From NCBI GenBank assembly GCA_002428455.1, contig DIWL01000012.1, positions 1-6,261 of the forward strand: a DNA stretch of 6,261 nt, in the 5' to 3' direction. Origin of the DNA: Anaerolineaceae bacterium UBA6107. Its GTDB lineage: Bacteria; Chloroflexota; Anaerolineae; Anaerolineales; Anaerolineaceae. The notes below the pieces were generated by a model that worked only from the letters and a program-made list of their open reading frames with translations, was not told the origin of the DNA and did no database searches. The position numbers and the translations under genes were made by a program. How positions within the stretch are numbered: position 1 is the first letter of the stretch; each line of letters opens with the position of its first letter. Below, one piece after another: positions 1 through 5,920 of this stretch.

Positions 1-176
1 CAAACCAACCTTCATGGCCTGCAAATCATGCCGGCCATCAAACCAGACCCGCCCGTGACCCGTTTATACATTTCTTTCCTCCGGTAGGGGCGGTTCTTCA
101 CCAGCTGCAGGGCTTCCATGCAAACCAACCTTCATGACCTGCTTTCCGTGCCGGCCGTCAAACCAGACCCGCCCGT
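1..176. repeat. Imperfect 56-bp direct repeat, two copies 120 bp apart
   Basis: Positions 1-56 and 121-176 match at 49 of 56 bases. Both copies begin CAAACCAACCTTCATG and end TCAAACCAGACCCGCCCGT. Differences cluster at offsets 23-28, with single changes at offsets 17 and 37. Similarity stops sharply after offset 56, and the 64-bp spacer does not resemble the sequence that follows copy two. The left boundary is unknown because copy one touches the window edge. On the minus strand one frame reads GRVWFDGRH...MKVGL in both copies, but no convincing gene start accompanies it. The repeat could be a remnant of a mobile or coding element, or a longer array continuing to the left. I do not recognise the family. 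Confidence 0.8.
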
Positions 177-232
177 CCTCGGCTCCGCCGGGCCGGAAGC
201 TGAGAACGGACAGGCGTCTTCACCGGAAATGA

Positions 233-259
233 AGAGCGCCGGCCAATGGCCGGCGCTCT
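233..259 (-). terminator. Probable intrinsic terminator of the multicopper oxidase gene
   Basis: A perfect 12-bp stem (AGAGCGCCGGCC paired with GGCCGGCGCTCT) encloses a three-base loop. It starts 16 bases beyond the oxidase stop codon on the minus strand. The bases after the stem on that strand are TCATTTCC, so the U-tract is short and interrupted. Stem strength and position make termination or 3'-end protection the likely role. The plus-strand side has no T-run, so it is not an obvious bidirectional terminator. Confidence 0.7.
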
Positions 260-275
260 CTGCATTGCAGTTCGG

Positions 276-3200
276 TTACGGGGTGATGATGCTGAACACG
301 TTCGACCAGGCCGAAGTCCCGGCTGCATTGACCGCCCTGACGCGGAAGAAGTAGTTCACTCCGCGGTACAGGCCGTTCCACTGGTATGTGACGGTGTTGG
401 CCGGCACGGACACCTGGGCCACCCAAGTTGTGAAGGCCGCGTTGGTGGCGCTCTGGATGACAAAATTGGTCTCATCCAGCGAGTTGTCCGCCCAGTTGAG
501 CGTGACGTTGGCCTTCTTGGCCTGGCGCACCGCCGAACCGGTCAGGTTGGAGGGCGCCGCGGGCACCGCAGCGATGGTGACGAGGTTCGACAGCACGGCT
601 GCCGAGGCTCCGGCGGAATTGACCGCCGAGATGCGGTACTGGTAGTTGTGCCCGGCAGAAACAGCCGGGTCGCTGAAGCTGACGTTGCCCGTGTTGGCGA
701 AGGCCGGCGGGTTGGCGATCAGCGCGTAAGCGCCGCCGTCCACCGAACGTTCGACCAGGTAGTAGGCTTCGTTGTTGGCATTATCGCGCCAGGTCAGGTT
801 GATCACCGGTCCGGCTGCCAGGGTGGCCGCGAAGTTGGTGGGGGCGCTGGGGATTGTTTCGGTCGTCCCGCCCACCGGCGCGGAAGTGGAGTTGCCGGCG
901 GCGTTGAAGGCCACCACGCGGAAGCTGTAGACGGTGCCCAGCACGGCGGTGGCGTCGGTAAAGGTGGTGACATTCGCCAGCGTGGTGCCGATGGTGTCGT
1001 AAGTCCCGACTCTGCCCCTTCTGTCCACCGGGGCGCGTTCAACGCGGAAGCCGATTTCACCGGCCGGACTGCCCCAGGTTGCGGGGGCCAGGTAGTTGAC
1101 CGGTGTGCCGTCTGTCCAGGTGAGGGTGACCGCGCCGGTTGTCGCGTTTTGCGCGTATGTCACTGCCGGAGGCGTGGCCAGTACTCTGCTTACTGCGACT
1201 GTGACCGGGCGCATCATGTCCATTTCCTCATGGCTGAGGATATGGCAGTGCCATACGTACTCCCAACCGTTGTTGACCAATACGTTGGTGATGACCGGCA
1301 CGATCGGGTTGCCGAGCACGTCGGTATTGTTGAAGGTCGACGTGTCGCCGAGGGGCATCATCGGGTTGAGCGGACGGATGCTGTCGGGCAGGCCGAAGGG
1401 CAGCTTTGGAATGATCGGCCGTAATGCGACGATGGTATCTTCCAGCGGGCTGACGCGCAGTGTGTCTTTCCAGCCCAGCTCGTTTGCGTCGGGCTGGCGG
1501 ATGATGCCGTCCCAGCCCACCCGGTTGAGTACCTGCACATCGTACAGGTGCCAGTGGACGGGGTGCGTGTCCACGCCGTTGTGTGTGATCTTCCAGATCT
1601 GGGTGCCGTCGTCGGCCGAGGCGATCGGGGTCGCGTCAAGGCCTGCCAGCTCCACGCCGTCGAGCACCTCCGTGGCCGGGTTGACATAGGGGTAGAGTAC
1701 CAGGTTCTGCTGCACCCCCGCCTGGGTATTCGGCTTCTGCACGCCGAAGCTGCCGCTCATGCGGCCGTACACAGGATCGAAGGCCTCGCCCATCTCGTCT
1801 TGAATGGCTTTGGGCTGCAGGGGCATGGTGAGGGTGCTGCCCAGCAGGGTCTTGAAGGCGATATTGCTGTCAAAGATCTGCACCAGGCCTGCCAGCGCGC
1901 CGGCTGAGTCAAAATTGGTGCCGTAAGCTGAGTTATAGGCAGCCTGCCCGACGATGATGGGATTCTGGCCTGATTCAAATACGCCCGAACCGTCGGCATG
2001 GTGGGCAAAAGCAGCCTCGAGCGCGCCCAGGTTGAAAGCCGGGGCGGGGGCCGAAGGCGCAATCACGATCTGCATGACGGTGCGGGTGTTGGGACCGTAG
2101 CCGGGGATGACCGGGGGCACGCCGCCCGAGGAGGTTAAGTCGGCGCTGCCGGTGTAGTAGTCATAGCGGGGATCGCGAGCAGGGAAGGCTGCCGGGGCGT
2201 CGTTGTAGAGGATCAGGGTTTTACCGGCATATGCCGAGAAGTCCACGACCACGTCCGCGCGTTCGGCCGGGCCGAGCAGCAGCGAGTGCTGGTCAACGTT
2301 GCCCGCATTGAAGACGGTCGGGTCGGTGACCCAGGTGATGGTCTGGGCTGGGATGACGGCTGGAGCCGGCAGGAATCCGCCTTCGGTGCCGATCTGGACC
2401 CAGTCAGGGCCAGGCGGGCTGATGGCCGTATCGGGCGTCGGGAAGACGCCGGCCGGGTCGGTGAGGGCGGCCGCCACTTCGGCGGCGTTCAGCGCCACTT
2501 CCGTGCCGCTGGCGTCAGCCTCGAAGAGCGAGAGGTTGAAGAAGCGGTCGTTGGCCGCGTTGAGAACGCGCAGGCGGTACGACTTGGGTTCAAGCGTGAC
2601 TGTCGGGTAAAGGGTGCCGTTGACCAGCGGGGTGTCGTTGAAGGCTTCCATGCCCATCGAGTTGTACGGCACAGAGGGCATTTCCGGCGGTTCACACCAT
2701 GTCGTGTTGGCGTCGCAGGCGGGGTCGTAGTACGGGTTTGCGACGGGAGGATAGTCGACATTGGTGGGCGGCCAGAACCACGGGCCGTAAGCCCAGCGGC
2801 CAAACGCGTTGACGCCCGAAGGATCGCCAGGATTCTGGGCAGGAACGTATACGTGCGGGACCCACAGCTGGCCGTAGCCGCCCCAGCGGGATTCGTCCCA
2901 CAGGGGGTCTTCCACGGCAAGCTGAGAGACGGCCGGCACGAAGGTCTTATCCTGGACGACCAGAGGGATCTGATCGACCGGGAGGATGCCGCTGTCGACC
3001 AGCGCCTGCTCGGTGGGGTCGGAGATCAAGTAGGGGGCGGCTTCGCCGGCATACACGTTCAGGCGGGTGATGCCCCAGGAGTGGTCGTGGTAGAACATGA
3101 AGCGGGAGCTTTGTTGGTTGGTGTAGTAGAAGGTCATACACCCATCATCAGGCGCAGTACAGTCTGGCACACCTGCAGGGCGATCAAGACCGACCATGTC

Positions 3201-4931
3201 AGGCACTTGCCTTACAGCAACGCCTTCTGGCCAGCTGGTCATCTCATCAGCAGGAGTAATCCATTGATGCGGGGTTCCATCCGAGATCCAGGGTGTGATT
3301 CCACCATGCAGATGCAAAGTCGCCCGGTTTTCAGCAAAGCACATCATCCGATCCATCATGCTTCGGTCTGCTTCACCGCAGATTGGGTTGCGAACATCAT
3401 CAAGAACTGAACCTTCATCAACTGGTTCCATCATCTCCAATGGTCCCATACCAGATCCCATGAAAGTAGCGTCAACAGGCAGGAAAAGATCTCCATCAAC
3501 GCCTGTTGGTAAAAGATTGTAGAACACGATACGAACCGGACGGTCTTTGTTTGCCTGGATTATAGGACCCAGGTAGTGAGGGTCATCAACGGCATAGGCT
3601 TGTGTGCCATCAGGCATCAGGGCTGGTATGGTAGTTCCATCGAGCAAGTGGTTGACCAAAGGTATATGTTTGCTCCAACCCGCGTTCGCAGTCGTTTCAA
3701 GCTGGACATATTCGCGTAAAAGTGTTCCTTGGGCAGGGAGTGAAGAGTTCAGCTGCTCGCGATGCTGCACAAGTGCTATTACATAGTAGTCAGCTTCCGG
3801 GAAAGTGGTTTGGTCAGGAACGCCCAGAGGTATGTATTGACCGAGATTGTTTGAAGCTGCAGCACAGCTGCCGGCAACCGAAGGGTCACACATCAGGGGG
3901 AGTTCATTCTGGAACTTCTTAATTCCAGTACCGGTCACGTAGCCGGAACCCGGGTTGGTAAGGTTGATGGCAGTAACTGCACCAACATCGATCACAGCAT
4001 CTGCGGTTGCCATTGATCCACTGCCGAGAGTATCGCTAATGGTGACGGTGGGAATGCTGGTGTAACCTGCTCCATAGGTCTCCAATACGATCGATTGTAC
4101 GTCTATAGTGGAGGTTACGATCGCGTCGTCCAAAACGTTTACACGCGGAAGGGTTTGAAGTTGTCCTTCCTGAGGGTCCAGGATGCTTTCTTGCCGGGCT
4201 TCCTGTGCAGCGTTAAACTGCCGGCGATTAAGGGGGTTAGACAAGGTCCCATCCCGGATGACCACCTTCGGTGCCCGGGAATAGCCTGATCCCGGGTTGT
4301 CAATGACCACACCCGTGATCATACCGGTTACAGTGTCCCAGATAACATGACCTTTCGCCTGAACTCCACCCACACCGTCAGGATAATCGAAATCTACAGT
4401 GGGCAGGGTATATCCGCTGCCGCCATGGGTGAGATTGATGCTATATACGCCGCCGTAAGCAGTTGCCGTTGCATCTGTAGTTGCTCCACCGCCAGTGATT
4501 GCAACAGCAGGTTGAGCGTAATCCATGCCTGGATTGGTGACATTGATAGCCACCACCGTATTGCTGGAGGTGACCACTGCATCGGCAGCGGCACCAGCTC
4601 CAGCACCCGTAAAACTGACACTGGCAGCAGTGTAATTACTGCCGGGATTCGTGATGGTGATGCCGGTGATAGCTCCATTAGCCCCAACCGTGGCGGTGGC
4701 AGTTGCGCCAGTACCATCGCCATCGATCGTGACAACCACGTCAGGCATTGTCAACGCGCTGAGACCCCAGTTGGGATAGGGACCAAAATAGTGTGGGACA
4801 ACGCTTTCATCCACCGGCAAAGCCGGAAGGACTACCGGGATCGCTTCGACCTTGGCTGGAAAGCCTCCTGAAATTAAGGAGACCATCAACAGCATAAGGA
4901 CTGTTGTGTTGAGAATTTTGTGCTTAGTCAT
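276..4931 (-). CDS. Large secreted multicopper oxidase with N-terminal G-S-G-Y repeats and three C-terminal FN3 domains (MofA/OmpB/CotA-like)
   Basis: The 1551-residue product should oxidise a substrate by one-electron steps at a type 1 copper and reduce O2 to water at a trinuclear centre. Residues 1-30 look like a Sec signal peptide (basic start, hydrophobic core, likely cut after VEA), with no lipobox. Residues about 66-340 are G-S-G-Y beta repeats. The cupredoxin body spans about 380-1245 and carries all four copper motifs: HLHGG (H540, H542), YHDH (H615, H617), HPVHWH (H1123, H1126, H1128) and HCHILSHEEMDMM (H1228, C1229, H1230, H1234, axial M1239). The last motif and ITRLNVYAGE after HDH resemble Bacillus CotA. 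The long form with FN3 tails recalls Leptothrix MofA and Geobacter OmpB. Three FN3 domains occupy about 1251-1355, 1360-1454 and 1457-1551, with no sorting signal. The start is supported by AAAGGAG six bases upstream. Mn(II), Fe, phenolic or bilirubin-like substrates are all possible; the sequence does not decide. Base composition changes sharply near residue 600. Confidence 0.95.
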   Translation of the reverse strand: MTKHKILNTTVLMLLMVSLISGGFPAKVEAIPVVLPALPVDESVVPHYFGPYPNWGLSALTMPDVVVTIDGDGTGATATATVGANGAITGITITNPGSNYTAASVSFTGAGAGAAADAVVTSSNTVVAINVTNPGMDYAQPAVAITGGGATTDATATAYGGVYSINLTHGGSGYTLPTVDFDYPDGVGGVQAKGHVIWDTVTGMITGVVIDNPGSGYSRAPKVVIRDGTLSNPLNRRQFNAAQEARQESILDPQEGQLQTLPRVNVLDDAIVTSTIDVQSIVLETYGAGYTSIPTVTISDTLGSGSMATADAVIDVGAVTAINLTNPGSGYVTGTGIKKFQNELPLMCDPSVAGSCAAASNNLGQYIPLGVPDQTTFPEADYYVIALVQHREQLNSSLPAQGTLLREYVQLETTANAGWSKHIPLVNHLLDGTTIPALMPDGTQAYAVDDPHYLGPIIQANKDRPVRIVFYNLLPTGVDGDLFLPVDATFMGSGMGPLEMMEPVDEGSVLDDVRNPICGEADRSMMDRMMCFAENRATLHLHGGITPWISDGTPHQWITPADEMTSWPEGVAVRQVPDMVGLDRPAGVPDCTAPDDGCMTFYYTNQQSSRFMFYHDHSWGITRLNVYAGEAAPYLISDPTEQALVDSGILPVDQIPLVVQDKTFVPAVSQLAVEDPLWDESRWGGYGQLWVPHVYVPAQNPGDPSGVNAFGRWAYGPWFWPPTNVDYPPVANPYYDPACDANTTWCEPPEMPSVPYNSMGMEAFNDTPLVNGTLYPTVTLEPKSYRLRVLNAANDRFFNLSLFEADASGTEVALNAAEVAAALTDPAGVFPTPDTAISPPGPDWVQIGTEGGFLPAPAVIPAQTITWVTDPTVFNAGNVDQHSLLLGPAERADVVVDFSAYAGKTLILYNDAPAAFPARDPRYDYYTGSADLTSSGGVPPVIPGYGPNTRTVMQIVIAPSAPAPAFNLGALEAAFAHHADGSGVFESGQNPIIVGQAAYNSAYGTNFDSAGALAGLVQIFDSNIAFKTLLGSTLTMPLQPKAIQDEMGEAFDPVYGRMSGSFGVQKPNTQAGVQQNLVLYPYVNPATEVLDGVELAGLDATPIASADDGTQIWKITHNGVDTHPVHWHLYDVQVLNRVGWDGIIRQPDANELGWKDTLRVSPLEDTIVALRPIIPKLPFGLPDSIRPLNPMMPLGDTSTFNNTDVLGNPIVPVITNVLVNNGWEYVWHCHILSHEEMDMMRPVTVAVSRVLATPPAVTYAQNATTGAVTLTWTDGTPVNYLAPATWGSPAGEIGFRVERAPVDRRGRVGTYDTIGTTLANVTTFTDATAVLGTVYSFRVVAFNAAGNSTSAPVGGTTETIPSAPTNFAATLAAGPVINLTWRDNANNEAYYLVERSVDGGAYALIANPPAFANTGNVSFSDPAVSAGHNYQYRISAVNSAGASAAVLSNLVTIAAVPAAPSNLTGSAVRQAKKANVTLNWADNSLDETNFVIQSATNAAFTTWVAQVSVPANTVTYQWNGLYRGVNYFFRVRAVNAAGTSAWSNVFSIITP
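3912..4736 (-). repeat. Protein-level G-S-G-Y beta-repeat array inside the oxidase N-terminus
   Basis: Residues about 66-340 contain six turns of the pattern N-P-G-S-G-Y-x-x-x-P-x-V-x-I followed by an Ala/Thr-rich strand. The tyrosines fall at residues 100, 138, 174, 217, 290 and 331, so spacing is 36-43 residues except for one 73-residue gap. That gap holds a charged, Gln-rich insert (about residues 229-280) that breaks the pattern. Similar G-S-G-Y repeats occur in many secreted bacterial and phage surface proteins and are usually taken to be beta-structured. A role in surface binding or spacing of the oxidase is inference. Confidence 0.75.
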
Positions 4932-4934
4932 TAT

Positions 4935-5054
4935 TTACTCCTTTACTAGATACTTTTTTGGATGGCAGCCATAAACAGGTCTGACTGCCTGGGAAGATAA
5001 ACTGATCGATACGATCTTGCGTGGATTGTTGTTAGCGGGAAAATGGGCAGACAT
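4935..5054 (-). CDS. Possible short leader ORF immediately upstream of the oxidase
   Basis: A 39-codon frame starts at ATG 5054 and stops with TAA three bases before the oxidase ATG. AGAGGA precedes the start by seven bases, a good ribosome-site spacing; an in-frame ATG at 5060 is an alternative. The peptide begins MSAHFPANNN and ends HPKKYLVKE. It has one Cys and two His, no signal peptide or transmembrane segment, and no family I recognise. The near-zero spacing and the oxidase ribosome site inside its 3' end suggest a leader peptide or translational coupling. A frame this short can also arise by chance, so comparison with related genomes is needed before accepting it. Confidence 0.35.
   Translation of the reverse strand: MSAHFPANNNPRKIVSISLSSQAVRPVYGCHPKKYLVKE
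4938..4944 (-). promoter_or_regulatory. Ribosome binding site of the oxidase gene
   Basis: The minus strand reads AAAGGAG, then six bases (TAAATA), then ATG at 4931. This is a near-ideal Shine-Dalgarno match and spacing and fixes the start codon. The site lies within the last codons of the short upstream reading frame, whose TAA stop (4937-4935) sits between the ribosome site and the oxidase start, so translational coupling is possible. Confidence 0.85.
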
Positions 5055-5132
5055 GATCATTTCCTCTTCTTATGGGGTGTAACCAGGCTGAAATGTAGGA
5101 ATGAACGATCCATTGAAACTTACCTCAATCAA

Positions 5133-5138
5133 AGTATA
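5133..5138 (-). promoter_or_regulatory. Candidate -10 box for the oxidase transcript
   Basis: The minus strand reads TATACT, five of six matches to TATAAT. No good TTGACA-like -35 element stands 16-18 bases upstream, so the promoter may be weak, activator-dependent or elsewhere. If used, transcription would begin near 5126 and leave a leader of about 70 bases before the short ORF and about 195 before the oxidase. Confidence 0.25.
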
Positions 5139-5175
5139 GGGATAGAAATTTCCTGTGCTGTTTGAGATGTTTTGG

Positions 5176-5429
5176 CTTAATAGGTAAAGATTAGCGAAAA
5201 AGACTAAATTCTGGAGATTGATGCAAATTAAAACAAATTATCAAGAATATCCGCAAATTTATCCGGATATTAATCAAAAAATACTACCTTGTGTCCTTGG
5301 GATTCTTGAGGTCGTCTTGCAGGTTTATCTGACTTTTCTTTAAAACCAAATCAATTCGTCACTCGCAATTTGGCAAAAGTGAACTCTTAATAAATTAGCA
5401 AAAAAGCTGGAATAGTGATTAATGCAAAT
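5176..5429 (+). repeat. Two diverged copies of a composite intergenic motif
   Basis: Copy A (5176-5228) and copy B (5386-5429) share three blocks in the same order and orientation: CTTAATA; then ATTAGCGAAAAAG versus ATTAGCAAAAAAG (12 of 13); then GATTGATGCAAAT versus GATTAATGCAAAT (12 of 13). The gaps between blocks differ by a few bases. Copy A lies toward the oxidase and copy B about 70-110 bases before the response-regulator start. The pair could be regulator binding sites or an old local duplication. AT-rich composition raises the chance of coincidence. Confidence 0.5.
5246..5271. promoter_or_regulatory. 8-bp inverted repeat, possible operator
   Basis: AATATCCG (5246-5253) and CGGATATT (5264-5271) are perfect inverted arms around a 10-base spacer, with centres 18 bases apart, a geometry suited to a dimeric DNA-binding protein. 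The right arm overlaps a 10-base palindrome, TATCCGGATA (5260-5269), so ATCCG occurs twice as a direct repeat as well. It stands out as a GC cluster in very AT-rich DNA between the divergent genes. The binding protein is unknown. Confidence 0.4.
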
Positions 5430-5468
5430 GATTGTAAATATTCTCAAACGGTACAAGGGCTTGTTTTC

Positions 5469-5474
5469 TATAAA
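5469..5474 (+). promoter_or_regulatory. Candidate -10 box for the response regulator
   Basis: TATAAA lies about 25 bases before the preferred start codon and matches the -10 consensus at five of six positions. A start of transcription near 5481 would leave a short leader that still includes the GGAG at 5490-5493. No clear -35 hexamer is seen at normal spacing, which would fit activator-dependent transcription or a chance match in AT-rich DNA. Confidence 0.3.
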
Positions 5475-5499
5475 ATTTAAGTAACCAATGGAGCTTACT

Positions 5500-5907
5500 A
5501 TGAACGATGACTTTTCAATTCTCATAATCGAAGATCACCAGCCCCTGCAGCAGACTTTTGCACAAATATTCAAACGCGGGGGTTACAATTCAGTCAGTTG
5601 CAATCAGGATCTGACTGCTTTGGCAATCCTGTCGCAATTTCCGTTTGATTTAGTCGTCCTCGATCTGCATCCTGGCAGCGATCACGATCTATCACTTTTT
5701 TTCAAAATTAAGAAAAACTATCCACTATTGCCCATCATATTGCTCTCACCTAATTCAGAAAACGAAATCATTCCTTGTTTTGAAGATGAGAAAGCCTGGA
5801 TGATCATCCGCAAACCCTTTGAACCTGGCTTTCTGCTAAAAAGCATCCAAGCCATTATTGGTGCCTCTATCAAGCGCAACGCACAACCACTTATCGTCGC
5901 TTGTTAA
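5500..5907 (+). CDS. Single-domain response regulator (receiver domain only)
   Basis: The 135-residue product is a CheY-like receiver that should accept phosphate from a histidine kinase not seen here. Visible landmarks are the acidic pair E11-D12 after the first beta strand, the phospho-acceptor D55 in FDLVVLD, the Ser switch residue S83 in IILLS, and the conserved lysine K105 in RKPF. Little follows the last helix, so there is no output domain. The loop after D55 (DLHPGSD) seems one residue shorter than the usual D-x-x-x-P-G pattern, which may alter phosphorylation. I chose ATG 5500 because GGAG (5490-5493) lies six bases upstream; ATG 5488 is in frame and would add four residues, but lacks a ribosome site. 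The gene is divergent from the oxidase and convergent with the winged-helix gene, whose stop is 13 bases away. A sink, adaptor or split-regulator role is inference. Confidence 0.88.
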   Translation: MNDDFSILIIEDHQPLQQTFAQIFKRGGYNSVSCNQDLTALAILSQFPFDLVVLDLHPGSDHDLSLFFKIKKNYPLLPIILLSPNSENEIIPCFEDEKAWMIIRKPFEPGFLLKSIQAIIGASIKRNAQPLIVAC

Positions 5908-5920
5908 GCCGCCCTGTTCG

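Larger units (their letters stand above)
5055..5499. other. AT-rich divergent intergenic region
   Basis: About 445 bases separate the leader frame from the regulator start, and I see no further convincing gene. The stretch is much more AT-rich than the flanking genes; for example, 5221-5280 has 14 G or C bases in 60. It must hold the divergent promoters for the oxidase (minus) and the response regulator (plus). It contains the inverted repeat at 5246-5271, a pair of diverged composite motifs (5176-5228 and 5386-5429) and two candidate -10 boxes, described separately. I saw no tRNA or recognisable riboswitch fold. Confidence 0.7.

Noticed and set aside
12..119. Minus-strand 35-codon frame (MEALQLVKNR...) and a shorter start at 71 preceded by GGAGG
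   Set aside because: The GGAGG is attractive, but the frame is tiny, lies across the direct repeat, and both repeat copies contain the same in-frame TGA. I could not support a gene.
1..176. Direct repeat as a CRISPR array
   Set aside because: There are only two copies, the 56-bp unit is too long and too diverged, and no third unit or cas gene is visible.
276..1180. Tail of the oxidase as a cell-wall or PEP-CTERM/type IX sorting domain
   Set aside because: The protein ends directly after the third FN3 domain with no LPXTG, PEP motif, hydrophobic helix or basic tail.
246..1424. Long plus-strand open frame opposite the oxidase 3' half (392 codons)
   Set aside because: It is antisense to clear FN3 and copper-motif coding sequence. 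Its translation is Arg/Gly/Val-rich with no recognisable domain, and it exists because GC-rich DNA has few stop codons.
2286..3410. Plus-strand open frame of 374 codons opposite the oxidase
   Set aside because: It is antisense to the conserved cupredoxin region, has low-complexity GC-driven composition and has no family resemblance. Its loss of coherence right of about 3135 simply follows the composition change.
4347..4871. Plus-strand open frame of 174 codons opposite the G-S-G-Y repeats
   Set aside because: Its Ser/Cys/Ile-rich product is the antisense reading of a Gly/Ala/Thr repeat region, with no independent support.
5340..5525. Minus-strand 61-codon frame overlapping the regulator start
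   Set aside because: It begins inside the receiver gene on the opposite strand and covers the AT-rich promoter. The peptide has no recognisable features and no good ribosome site was seen.
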